From: Pandoraea communis
GTDB lineage: Bacteria; Pseudomonadota; Gammaproteobacteria; Burkholderiales; Burkholderiaceae
DNA: 64,000 nucleotides
Assembly: GCF_902459745.1 (NCBI RefSeq)
Contig: NZ_CABPSJ010000006.1
Location: forward strand, 124,001 to 188,000
Direction of reading: 5' to 3'
Part shown: in pieces, positions 8,232 through 17,161 of the stretch
Numbering within the stretch: the first letter of the stretch is position 1
Layout: the number at the start of each line of letters is the position of its first letter
Translations under genes and position numbers: made by a program
The notes under the pieces: generated by a model
Told to the model about the DNA's origin: nothing
The model's database searches: none
The model's input: the letters and a program-made list of their open reading frames with translations, nothing else

Positions 8232-10129
8232 TTCATGCTCCTGATTTCCATGGGTGCACTTTGTGGAGAGAACTCGCCAAGGTCCAGCACCCATTCGGTG
8301 GCGTTCTCGTGTTCTGCAAGCGATGCGAAGCCAAGATTCTGGTAGTGATGCTTGACCATGCCGTTCTTCGCTGTCGGAATATACTCGCCAATCAGCCGTT
8401 TGGCCCCGGCGGCACGCGCCTGCTCGGCCAGCACGCCCAGCGTGGCCCGCTCGACCTCACGGCCGAGCACGCGGCAACTCATCAGCCACGTGTCGATACG
8501 CCAGTCGCCTTCGGCACCGGCTTTCGTGTCCGGCAATGCCGCAATGACCGCGATGATGCCGTTGTCGCCAAAACTGTCTTTCAGACGGAAGTGCAGCAGT
8601 ACGGCGCGCGGATCGCGCATCATCTCCAGGACTTCATCTTCCGTGTGACGGCGCGTTGTCAGATTGAACTGATTCGTCTTGCCCATGAGCTGCACGACGC
8701 GCGGCAGATCGGTGGTGTTGAACGTGTTCCATTCGAGCACCATCTGCAAGCTGGCCAGATAAGACGCCAGATCCTTCTGGCTCGTACGCATCGCTTCACG
8801 CTGCAGGTTCGCCTGATACAGACCGGCACGCTCGCGATCTTCGGCGGTCAGCGTCACGCCTTCAAAGTACCCGCCACGTGCGATCGTCGACGCGTACAAC
8901 GCCGGGTCCTCCGGCATCTCCGGCACGTTCACCATCGGCAGTTCTCGCCGCACCAGATTGCGCTCGAACGGATTGTCGTCGGCGAACACCAGCGCATCGA
9001 GACCGATATTGAGCTGCGAAGCGATCGTGCGCAAATTGCTCGCCTTGTCCTGCCAGTTCGCCACGAAGCATGCGATGTCGTCGCGCTTGAGCACCATCTC
9101 CGGATGAGACGTGAACGGTTGCAGCGCGTTGGCTTCGTCGTTCTTGGAGCACACGGCGAGGATCACACCCCGGCGCGTCAGATCGCGTGCATAGCGCTGG
9201 AACGCCGCGTAAGCTTCGCCTTCGCCGTTACCCTGGCCCAGCACAATACCCGCCAGACCGTCGTCGCCGATCACACCACCCCACAGCGTGTTGTCCAGAT
9301 CGAGCACGAGGCACTTCGCACTCGCACCTCGGCGCGCAGCAATAAGACGCGCCACCAGATCGCCGTAGGCCGGCGCTGCCGCTGGCGTGACGTACTGTTT
9401 CGCGCGCAACCACAGACGCGGATCGTGCCACGCGTTCAGGCCGTCTTGCTCGCATGCGTCGTCGAGTGCAAGGATATCGACACCGGCCTCGTCGGCAGCC
9501 TGACGCATCGCCTTGTTCAAACGGTGCGTAAGCCAGCGCGCAGCGCCCGGCATGCGTTGCTCGTTGTTGCCCATGAGCGCCACCTGCGTCGGCATCAGCG
9601 TTTGCTGGATGACGTGAGCGCCAATATCCTCCCGCAGGCGACGCCACAGCTCACGCAGATTGTCGATCGCGCCCGCCACGATTGCGTCGGCATCGGTGGC
9701 CGTCATTGCCGCCGTCTCATTGCCGATCAGATGCTGCGAATCGAACGCGCACAGCGCCACGTTGGGCGCGAAAGCGTAAAGGCCGGACGACGGGTCCAGA
9801 GTTTCGCGCAGGTACTGGCCGTAGTCGGGCACGTACATCTGCATCCACAGATTGCGACGCAACGCGCCAACGCGCAGCCCTGGCAGCAACTGGTCCATCG
9901 TCGACGAACCGAGCACGGCCAGACGCACCGGCGGTGTCGTCAGCGCCGTAGGCGCCTGCGTGCCATAGGCCTTGATCAGACGCTTGTCGAGCTTCGCAGT
10001 CTGCACAAAGTCCAGGTTCTCGTTGGCGAGCCTCGTCAGCTCGCTCCATGCGGGCGCGACATCCCTCGGCAAGGCATCCACTTGCTGCGCCCAGTCGGGC
10101 GAGCAAGGCAACCAATTCAGTTCCGGCAT
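8228..10129 (-). CDS. FkbH-like HAD-superfamily acyl-loading enzyme
   Basis: Protein of 633 residues in three parts: an N-terminal SGNH-like region (LGSSTMDQ near 74), a HAD phosphatase-type domain whose motif DLDNTLWGG lies at about 277-285, and a C-terminal GNAT-like region from about 490. This is the FkbH/IIIC arrangement. Known relatives take a three-carbon phosphorylated substrate such as 1,3-bisphosphoglycerate, dephosphorylate it and load glyceryl on an ACP. Coupling to the ACP gene by a 4-base overlap supports such a pairing. Whether the group here is glyceryl, lactyl or another is not decided by the sequence. A gap of about 140 bases separates it from the AlgJ-like gene upstream. Confidence 0.9.
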   Translation of the reverse strand: MPELNWLPCSPDWAQQVDALPRDVAPAWSELTRLANENLDFVQTAKLDKRLIKAYGTQAPTALTTPPVRLAVLGSSTMDQLLPGLRVGALRRNLWMQMYVPDYGQYLRETLDPSSGLYAFAPNVALCAFDSQHLIGNETAAMTATDADAIVAGAIDNLRELWRRLREDIGAHVIQQTLMPTQVALMGNNEQRMPGAARWLTHRLNKAMRQAADEAGVDILALDDACEQDGLNAWHDPRLWLRAKQYVTPAAAPAYGDLVARLIAARRGASAKCLVLDLDNTLWGGVIGDDGLAGIVLGQGNGEGEAYAAFQRYARDLTRRGVILAVCSKNDEANALQPFTSHPEMVLKRDDIACFVANWQDKASNLRTIASQLNIGLDALVFADDNPFERNLVRRELPMVNVPEMPEDPALYASTIARGGYFEGVTLTAEDRERAGLYQANLQREAMRTSQKDLASYLASLQMVLEWNTFNTTDLPRVVQLMGKTNQFNLTTRRHTEDEVLEMMRDPRAVLLHFRLKDSFGDNGIIAVIAALPDTKAGAEGDWRIDTWLMSCRVLGREVERATLGVLAEQARAAGAKRLIGEYIPTAKNGMVKHHYQNLGFASLAEHENATEWVLDLGEFSPQSAPMEIRSMK

Positions 10130-10270
10130 GAGCGTATCCAGAGAGAAAAAATGACGGCGTGCAACGCGCGCCTGGCAATCTTTCGGGGCCGATATTCACC
10201 CTATCGGCCGCTATCACAACGTAGGCACGTCTGGCCTTATCCTCGATGTACCCGATGTCGCTCGTGTGCT

Positions 10271-11383
10271 TCAACGGTCATCCAGCAGCGCCTTCTCCTG
10301 CTCCGTCAACGGCTGGAGCAGTGACATCTCCGACATCTCCCAAATCACTAGCTTCAGGCTCTTCGGCCAGCGCTCGCGCTCCTGCATGGCCTGAACGAGC
10401 GCATCGGCAAACTTGCCGCCGTCGCGACTCTGATTCCAGACAGACTGACCGAGCGACTGTCCCAATTGCTCGGCGAAGTTGCTGCGACGCGAATTCGAAC
10501 TGCCGGCCAGCAACACTTCGACGGGTGGGCCATCGTCGAGCAACCCACCGCTGGCGGGTAACGTGAAGGTCTCCGGCACGTAACTATCCGGGGCCGGACG
10601 CCAACCGTCGGGGGCCTTCGCCAATCCGGCCAGCACCAGCAGATCGCCCACGCGCGGCACAGCGCGCGGCGCGCGCGATATGTCGTAGCGCAACTCGCCC
10701 TTCTCCCCCACCAGCGGCAGTGCCGCCTTCGCTACGGCCTGTGCTGCAACGGCCGCACCGGTCTGATTCATGTGCACGTCGGTGCGATAGAAAGCATCGG
10801 GCATGGGTTGCAGAACTTGCGCAAGATCCACATGCGCCACGTGGGCAACGTCGAGTGCCTGCTGCCACTGCGCGAGTCCCATCACGGTGCCGACGGGACG
10901 CGTCATGCCGCAAAGCGCGTTCGCAGCGATACGCGACTTGTCCGGGACGGTCACCACCAGCACCTTGACGTTATCGGCACGCAGTTGCGCGGTGAGCCGG
11001 CGCATCAACGCAATGCGCTTGTCAATCACGGCGCGCACATCCCCAACGGGTGCGCGCACGCCGTCGGTGTAGAACAACCACCCCGGGCACCCCTGCTGAA
11101 CCTGGGTGCCCAGTTGTCCCAGCACTCGGTAGCGCCAGGCGGCGTCTGCCGTTTCCATCGTGTCGCGAAACGGCAGGGCCAGCGAAGCATCGAGGCGTTT
11201 TCCTGCCGTGCCGTCGAGCCACGCTTTCGGCGCAAAATCGCCCAGTCCGGCCTTGGCGGACTCATACACGCCGTAGATCAGGCCGATGACCATCATCAAC
11301 CCGAAGCACCAGGCCGTCAGTCGATGCGAGACCTGCGCGAGCGGTGCTGTTACGGCATCCGGCGAAGAAGTCGACAAGCTCAT
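10271..11383 (-). CDS. AlgJ-like SGNH acyltransferase, membrane-anchored
   Basis: About 370 residues with one N-terminal membrane segment (about 20-42) and a periplasmic SGNH-fold domain. D202 and H204 in YRTDVHMN match the Asp-His pair of AlgJ/AlgX, and GSSNS near 294-298 supplies the nucleophile serine. AlgJ-type proteins accept the acyl group from the MBOAT protein and place it on the glycan. The start at 11383 is chosen because it follows the upstream stop by 7 bases; a longer form from 11434 would overlap the AlgX-like gene by 44 bases. Confidence 0.85.
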   Translation of the reverse strand: MSLSTSSPDAVTAPLAQVSHRLTAWCFGLMMVIGLIYGVYESAKAGLGDFAPKAWLDGTAGKRLDASLALPFRDTMETADAAWRYRVLGQLGTQVQQGCPGWLFYTDGVRAPVGDVRAVIDKRIALMRRLTAQLRADNVKVLVVTVPDKSRIAANALCGMTRPVGTVMGLAQWQQALDVAHVAHVDLAQVLQPMPDAFYRTDVHMNQTGAAVAAQAVAKAALPLVGEKGELRYDISRAPRAVPRVGDLLVLAGLAKAPDGWRPAPDSYVPETFTLPASGGLLDDGPPVEVLLAGSSNSRRSNFAEQLGQSLGQSVWNQSRDGGKFADALVQAMQERERWPKSLKLVIWEMSEMSLLQPLTEQEKALLDDR

Positions 11384-11390
11384 GGGCGCA

Positions 11391-12374
11391 TCACTTGGCG
11401 ATAGCGGCCGCGACACGTTCGCGCCATGCAGCATCAGTCATGAGCGAAGCGGCGTCCCACTGGCCGCTCGTGTTCGGGCCGTACAGCATCTGCACTTCGT
11501 TGAGTTGCCACACCACCACTTGCGGACGCGCCTGCTGGAAAGCCGGCGATTCCAGATACTGCGCAAACACGGCCCACGGCCCGAAATTGCCGTACTTCCA
11601 CGTGAGCCCGACCGGCCGGTCAATATCCGCCGAGAGCGCCTGCGGGAAGCCGAGGTACGGCTGAACGAAACTGTTGCCCACCACGTGAACCGGGGAAGCG
11701 ACATCGTCCAGCAGACCGCCTTCTTCGGCCTTGTTCGAGCGCACGACGTAGATTTCCTGCCCCACCGCCTTACGCTGTGCGGCCGTCATCAAGTCTGCGA
11801 AATCGGCGAAACGACGTTCCTTGATCCAATTGCCCAGTTTCTTGCCGGTGCCCGGTTGGCCGGTCAGCGACCAGTTTTTCTTGATGACGTCGGCGGTCGC
11901 GGCGGCCGCTGCTTCGGCACTCCACGCGGTCCAGTGCGAGTCCTTCTGGAAAAACGCGGTCTGGTTGTCGTGCGCCACACCCTTGAGCACAGGCATCAGA
12001 TCGACCGTCTGAATATCGGCGCGACGCAGGCTGTCGATCATCTGCGCATACCGATCGCGTACCGCCGGCGCCATGGCCGTTCCTGCGGGCAGCTTGTCTT
12101 CGTAGAAACGGGCCTTGAGCGGAGCCACGATCACGACCAGACCGATGCCCTTGGCCTTGAGCGCATCGCGCGCCGAGCGCATGAGATTCACCGAATTATC
12201 GATGCCGGCACGGCCTGCGTCGGTCATGTTGTCCTGCGCATAGAACAGCCAGTCGTCCTTACCGATGAGTACGGCTTGCGCCTGAGCGCTCACGGCGCCA
12301 AAGCAGGCGCAGGCGACCAGCAGGCCAGACACCAGCTTCCGGGCACTTCTCGGGAAATCAGCGTTCAGTTTCAT
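11391..12374 (-). CDS. AlgX/AlgJ-like periplasmic acyltransferase
   Basis: Exported protein of 327 residues with a signal peptide ending near residue 33 (VSAQAQA). The SGNH-type catalytic set is visible: D145, H147 in KDSHW, and S235 in VVGNSF. It is shorter than Pseudomonas AlgX (about 470 residues) and seems to lack the C-terminal carbohydrate-binding module. It lies just upstream of the AlgJ-like gene and 88 bases downstream of the AlgF-like gene. A role in transferring acyl groups to the exported polysaccharide in the periplasm is the natural reading. Confidence 0.86.
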   Translation of the reverse strand: MKLNADFPRSARKLVSGLLVACACFGAVSAQAQAVLIGKDDWLFYAQDNMTDAGRAGIDNSVNLMRSARDALKAKGIGLVVIVAPLKARFYEDKLPAGTAMAPAVRDRYAQMIDSLRRADIQTVDLMPVLKGVAHDNQTAFFQKDSHWTAWSAEAAAAATADVIKKNWSLTGQPGTGKKLGNWIKERRFADFADLMTAAQRKAVGQEIYVVRSNKAEEGGLLDDVASPVHVVGNSFVQPYLGFPQALSADIDRPVGLTWKYGNFGPWAVFAQYLESPAFQQARPQVVVWQLNEVQMLYGPNTSGQWDAASLMTDAAWRERVAAAIAK

Positions 12375-12462
12375 GATGCTTACGATGATGGATTGTCGTG
12401 TTCTGACGATGACACCTGCGCGCGTCGGTTACCGCAACAGGTGCTATAGCTCAGGCCGAACC

Positions 12463-13173
12463 TCAGTTAGCCCGATAGGGCAGCACCCGATTAGTTGCCC
12501 CGACCAGCACGGGCGACTGTGCCGTCCCCACGAGGAACAGGCTGTAGCGGTCACCGCCCTTTAACGGCGGAAGCGCCAGCGGCACAGAGGCGTGTCCCGC
12601 ACATTCGCCCACCAGCGACGCCGAGACGGGATTGATGGCACGCGCAGCGCGTGTGCCGTCGGCCACATTCGGGAAAACGGTCGGACCGTTCGCCACGCCG
12701 ATCTTGGCGGTGCAGCCGGGCACGAGATTGTATATCGCCAACTCCGCCTTCAGACCGTCGACCACGGTGCTCACGTCGGTGATGACCTTGACCGGTGCGC
12801 TCGCTTGCGCGCCGTCCACCACCAGCGTCACGAAGCCGCCCTTCGGGGCCTTGCTCGCCACCTCTACGGTGCGCCCGTTCACCTTGAGGACATACGCCTG
12901 AGCGCCCGGCAGCACGCGGTAGTCGGACACGATCTTGTCGTTCGCTGCGAGCGACTCGGCCTTCGCGCCGGCGCCCAGTTGCACGCCGACGGCCGTGTTG
13001 GCGACGTTGAGCACACGCACGTAGACTGACCCGTCGGGCGGCAACGCGTACAGCTTTGCGATATCGTCGGCAGGGGCGGCGTGCGCCGCTGTGCCGAGGG
13101 CCGCCAGTGCTGCTGCGGCCAGGGCTTTGCCTTCACCCGGCAAACGGTTGAGCAATGCGAACATATTCGTCAT
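12463..13173 (-). CDS. AlgF-like periplasmic protein
   Basis: Exported protein of 236 residues. A signal peptide ends near AAHA (about 32) and is followed by two beta-rich repeats typical of AlgF, the adaptor of alginate O-acetylation. The start is the ATG at 13173, which shares one base with the upstream stop (TGATG), indicating coupling to the NfrA-like gene; a TTG one codon earlier is also possible. Together with the MBOAT, AlgJ- and AlgX-like genes it completes an alginate-type acylation set, although no alginate-specific epimerase or lyase is present. Confidence 0.82.
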   Translation of the reverse strand: MTNMFALLNRLPGEGKALAAAALAALGTAAHAAPADDIAKLYALPPDGSVYVRVLNVANTAVGVQLGAGAKAESLAANDKIVSDYRVLPGAQAYVLKVNGRTVEVASKAPKGGFVTLVVDGAQASAPVKVITDVSTVVDGLKAELAIYNLVPGCTAKIGVANGPTVFPNVADGTRAARAINPVSASLVGECAGHASVPLALPPLKGGDRYSLFLVGTAQSPVLVGATNRVLPYRAN

Positions 13174-15407
13174 CAATAAGAGAAATAGAGGCCGGCAAAG
13201 ATGCCCTGGGAGCGATCGTCGCCTGCGATGCGCACGCGGTACTGCACGTTCAGATCGATGAACGATTGCGGCGCATGATACTTATCTTCACGGAACCACC
13301 AGCGTGCCGTCACGCCCGGACCGACGCCCATCGTGAAGCGCTGCGCGAGCAGGCTGTCGAATCCGGCGGTGGCCCCCAGATACGGGGTGAGCACAAGATT
13401 GCTGTTGATGCTGTCCATGCGGAACGAGCGGCCGTAGCGGGCTTCGGCAGTGCCAAGCGTCTGCGGGTGGTCGATGAAGTAGTCGCCTTCGGCATATAAC
13501 TGCCAGTACTGCCAATTCGACTTGTCGACACGCAGAGCGCCGCCCTCGCCTTCCGACCACGCCGCGCGCAGTAGCCAGTCGGTACGGCTGTTGCTGCCGG
13601 CGGGAATGAATTTTTCAACGGCAAACACGAAGTTCTGGCGACTGAACGGCTTCCAGCGCGCGCCAAGCACCCCCTGGTTCGTCGAGAGCCCGGTCACCCC
13701 TCCCGTGCCGTCGTACAGCGCCTGATTCATGCGTGCGTAGACTTCGAAAGTGCTGCCGTCACGGTTGCCGATCACGGGCGGACGCCAGTAGATCTCTTCC
13801 GAGGACTGCAAGGTCTTGCGTGCGCTCAGCGACGGTGAAAAGGCCGAGTTCATTACGCCGACGGTGCCGTAGCCAAGCGCCGCAACGAAGCCCCAGGTGC
13901 GATCGAGATCCGACACGGCCTGCCGCACGTTCTGCCGTGCCTGCGGTTCGAGTTCGATCTGGCCAGCGTCGGCGGCATCGATCGCACGCGAGAACCAAAA
14001 GCTCGCCTGCTTGTTGTCATAGAGACGCTGGGCGCTGTAAGCCGCGTCGAGCAAGCTCTCCGGCGGCACATCGGTACGCGTGGCGATCGGCGCATAGACC
14101 TCGCGGGCTTCATCCTTGTGCCCGGCCAGGCTAAGGGCGTTGACGAGCAGCAGACGATACGCTTGATTGTCCGGTGCAGCATCGAGCGCCTCACGCGCGG
14201 ACTTTGCCGCTGCATCGTAATCCTTCTTCGCCATCGAGGCATAGGCTTGCGCTGCCGCTTCGTAGCCGGGGCCGCTGCCTGCGAGGCTTGAGCCGGCCGG
14301 CAACAGGTTGCACAGCACGTCCTGCGAGTCCGACGTACAGAAGACGACCGGCGCTTCGTCGGCCGGGCCGCGCACGCGACGCGTGTCGACCGGGCGCAGC
14401 GTGTCGGACGCAATGCGCTTGACCGTCGCGAGTTGCGGCTCTGAGAGCCAGTCCTGTGCAACGGCTTTGTCGAGGTCCTTGCGCGCGTCGTCCGGGCGAT
14501 TGAGTTTCTGCCGCGCAAAGCCGCGCATGGCGAGCGACAGCGCATCCTCACCGTCCTGCGAAAGCGCATCGGACGCGGCGGCGTCGGCCTCCGCATATTG
14601 CCCTTCGCTCAGCAGCGCGCCAGTGAGGAGATAGTGATAGCTCTGCACGTCGGGGGCCTGCCGGACAGCCTGACGCGCCAGACCGACGGCCTTGGTGTAG
14701 TCGCGCTCGCGGTAAGCGTCCCATGCCGCCATCGCGGGAGCCGGCGCGAGCCGCCGGTGCATGCGATCGCGCAACGCCTGAAACGCTTCGTCGTCAGGTG
14801 TGAGACGAAGAGCCGCATCGGCCTCATCGGCAGCAGCCTGCACCTTGTCCTGACGCTCGAGCGAATAGATCAGCAGGCTGCGCATGCCCGAATTGCCAGG
14901 CGCCAGACGAAGCGATTCCCGGGCGTTGCGTTCGGCCTCATCGTAGCGGCCGGCGGCATACGCCTTGTAGGCCGAATCGCCTGCCTTATACGCGGGTGAC
15001 TGCATCGTGCCGCCAACGGCATCGCCCTTGCCTGTCGCCGCTTTCGGTGCGAGCGACGCACGCAGGTTCTCGCGGGCCGCGCTCAGCGCCGGATCGCGGT
15101 GCCCCTGAGCGATGGCCTGTTCTGCCATCTCCAGCGCCTGCTTCGTACGCCCCATGTTCTGCAAGGCGTAGATACGCAGCAACCACAATCTCGTGACGTC
15201 CGGGCGCAAGGCCAGCGCCTTGGCGGCCTGTGCCTCGGCGCCCTTGTAGTCCTTACGGTTGTACGCCTTGAATGCGGCGTCCCCGAATTGCCACGCCGGC
15301 CCTTCAAGCGGGGCTTCAACGGCCGCGCTGGCTGGCGCCGCAAGCGCGCCGGCCGACAGACTGGCCAGCACGGCGGTGTAGCAAAGGGAACGGGTGAAGA
15401 ACATCAT
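13173..15407 (-). CDS. NfrA-like TPR and outer-membrane barrel protein
   Basis: Exported protein of 744 residues. A signal peptide (about 1-25) leads into tetratricopeptide-like repeats from about 35 to 470, including repeated AYKAGD, AYNRKD and AYRERD units. The C-terminal 230 residues look like a beta-barrel ending in LYFSY, with the aromatic last residue of outer-membrane proteins, and match the NfrA C-terminal domain. E. coli NfrA is the outer-membrane partner of the NfrB glycan synthase and a phage N4 receptor component. The same gene pair order here supports an export-pore role. It overlaps the NfrB-like stop. Confidence 0.85.
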   Translation of the reverse strand: MMFFTRSLCYTAVLASLSAGALAAPASAAVEAPLEGPAWQFGDAAFKAYNRKDYKGAEAQAAKALALRPDVTRLWLLRIYALQNMGRTKQALEMAEQAIAQGHRDPALSAARENLRASLAPKAATGKGDAVGGTMQSPAYKAGDSAYKAYAAGRYDEAERNARESLRLAPGNSGMRSLLIYSLERQDKVQAAADEADAALRLTPDDEAFQALRDRMHRRLAPAPAMAAWDAYRERDYTKAVGLARQAVRQAPDVQSYHYLLTGALLSEGQYAEADAAASDALSQDGEDALSLAMRGFARQKLNRPDDARKDLDKAVAQDWLSEPQLATVKRIASDTLRPVDTRRVRGPADEAPVVFCTSDSQDVLCNLLPAGSSLAGSGPGYEAAAQAYASMAKKDYDAAAKSAREALDAAPDNQAYRLLLVNALSLAGHKDEAREVYAPIATRTDVPPESLLDAAYSAQRLYDNKQASFWFSRAIDAADAGQIELEPQARQNVRQAVSDLDRTWGFVAALGYGTVGVMNSAFSPSLSARKTLQSSEEIYWRPPVIGNRDGSTFEVYARMNQALYDGTGGVTGLSTNQGVLGARWKPFSRQNFVFAVEKFIPAGSNSRTDWLLRAAWSEGEGGALRVDKSNWQYWQLYAEGDYFIDHPQTLGTAEARYGRSFRMDSINSNLVLTPYLGATAGFDSLLAQRFTMGVGPGVTARWWFREDKYHAPQSFIDLNVQYRVRIAGDDRSQGIFAGLYFSY

Positions 15408-17161
15408 GTGGCCGTCTTACTCAGTTTAGGGGGTCCTGCTTGCGATGCCGGGACAATCGGCACGCCTTGTTGGAATGAAATCGCCTCGTGCAGCGTTGCC
15501 TCGTCCAGCCAGCCCTGCTCGATGAGAATCTCGCCAAGCTGGCGGCCTTCGCGCTTTTGCACGTCGAGTGCATACGCCAGCTTCGTCTCGTCGATGGCTT
15601 GCCATGACATGAGCAGCTCGCCCAGACGCTGACGCTGTTGCGAGAGCTGGTCGGTAGACGGGAAATCGTGCATCGTCTTGTCCCAGACCAGCCGCTTGCC
15701 CGTCACCAGGTGAACGATGAATAAGCGCCATGCCCGGGCGGCCGCCATCGCGTTGATGAAGTTGCCGATGACCATGCGCGGAAACGCCAGCAACGCGTGC
15801 TCCCAGCCGTACATGTGAAATACGAAGTAGCTGCGCTGAAAAACGCGCAGTGCGAGCGCTGCGGCGTTGATCCCCATGAGCGTCACGAGCCAGCCGTTCG
15901 CCGGGAACACCGAAGGGTAATAAATCTTCCACCAGCCCATCTTGTCCGCGAGCAGGAAGATCAGGAAGTTGAGCAGCAGCACATACGCGAGAATCGCCAC
16001 GAACGATGTCGCCAGACCCTTGCGGTCGCGAAACAGCAGATACTTCGTGGCGAGCGACCCTTCCCAGCCGACCTGCGCCCAGCCCTGTAAGCCGATACCC
16101 AGCGTCCAGCGCGCCTTCTGACGGTAAGCGGTCTTGAACGTGTTGGGGAAGTATTCGCGAATGCCCAGCGGCATGCTGATCGTCGAAATCTTCTCCTTGC
16201 CGAAGCCGAACAGCGAAGTCCGCTTGGTCACATACTCGACCGGAAACTTGCCGAAGATCTGCTTCATGCCGCGCTGCGACAGACGCTGACCGATGTCATA
16301 GTCCTCGGTCAACGTGTCCGTGTTGAACGGCTGGTTGTTTGTCTCTGCCGCGAGTTCTTCGAGCGCTCTGCGGGAGAAGCAAGTTCCCACGCCTGCCGAC
16401 GGCACCATCTTCGACATGCTCTCGCGCACCACCAGATCCTTGGTGTGCCACTCGGCGAACTCGTCCATGTACGTGCCGGCAACGAGTTCATACCACTCGC
16501 GCTCAAGCGATGTCACCGGCAACTGAATGAAGTCGATGCGCGGCATCAGGTAGTTGTAGTACTTCAGCTCCAACGGGTGAAGCACGTCCTCACTGTCATG
16601 CAAAATCACGCCCGCGAACGGCTCGGGCTGCGACTGGTTCTGCTTGAAAATTGCCTGCACGATCCAGTTCAGACAGTCGGCCTTGCAGGTTGGACCGTCG
16701 TGCGGCACCTGCACGTGCACGAGCTGGCGATACCGGCGGCGCATACGCTCAACTTCGGTCTTCGTCTTGTCGTCGTTCTTGTACGTGCCGACGAAGATCA
16801 TGTAGTTTTTGTATTCGAGTGTACCCACCATGCTCTCGAGCATGGCCGCGATCACGTCGTACTCCAGCCACGCGGGCACCATGATCGCGAGCGGCTGCTC
16901 GCGCACCGCACGCAACTGCGACGCCTGCAACGGCGTGTAGCGCCGCCGAATGAACAGCGACCGATAGATCTGGCGCACCCAGTACCAGAGATCGACGAAC
17001 AGGTCGTCGAGACTCGATAGCAAAATGACGACGCCGACTACCGCGCTCACGATTTCGAGCGCGTGGTAGTAGTCGGCGACCAGATACGGCCAATAGAGCG
17101 AAGAGATCACGTCGACCTGCTGCGAGTGCTTAACGATCGTTCTTGTTCTTTCGGCCTGCAC
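15404..17161 (-). CDS. nfrB: NfrB-like family 2 glycosyltransferase with C-terminal MshEN-type domain
   Basis: Membrane glycan synthase of 585 residues. One membrane segment near 28-50 precedes a GT-2 domain with HDSED (about 185), TEDYD (about 283) and QKARW (about 347), the D, DxD, TED and QxxRW pattern of processive synthases. Further membrane segments follow at about 370-460. The last 75 residues carry two tandem MshEN-like motifs, RLGELL...AL..Q (about 510) and QLGEIL...A..FQ (about 540), the fold that binds cyclic di-GMP in MshE and NfrB. E. coli NfrB makes a ManNAc-type glycan with WecB, and wecB heads this operon. The start overlaps the BcsB-like gene by 32 bases; a GTG at 17109 is an alternative. 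Confidence 0.9.
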   Translation of the reverse strand: MQAERTRTIVKHSQQVDVISSLYWPYLVADYYHALEIVSAVVGVVILLSSLDDLFVDLWYWVRQIYRSLFIRRRYTPLQASQLRAVREQPLAIMVPAWLEYDVIAAMLESMVGTLEYKNYMIFVGTYKNDDKTKTEVERMRRRYRQLVHVQVPHDGPTCKADCLNWIVQAIFKQNQSQPEPFAGVILHDSEDVLHPLELKYYNYLMPRIDFIQLPVTSLEREWYELVAGTYMDEFAEWHTKDLVVRESMSKMVPSAGVGTCFSRRALEELAAETNNQPFNTDTLTEDYDIGQRLSQRGMKQIFGKFPVEYVTKRTSLFGFGKEKISTISMPLGIREYFPNTFKTAYRQKARWTLGIGLQGWAQVGWEGSLATKYLLFRDRKGLATSFVAILAYVLLLNFLIFLLADKMGWWKIYYPSVFPANGWLVTLMGINAAALALRVFQRSYFVFHMYGWEHALLAFPRMVIGNFINAMAAARAWRLFIVHLVTGKRLVWDKTMHDFPSTDQLSQQRQRLGELLMSWQAIDETKLAYALDVQKREGRQLGEILIEQGWLDEATLHEAISFQQGVPIVPASQAGPPKLSKTAT

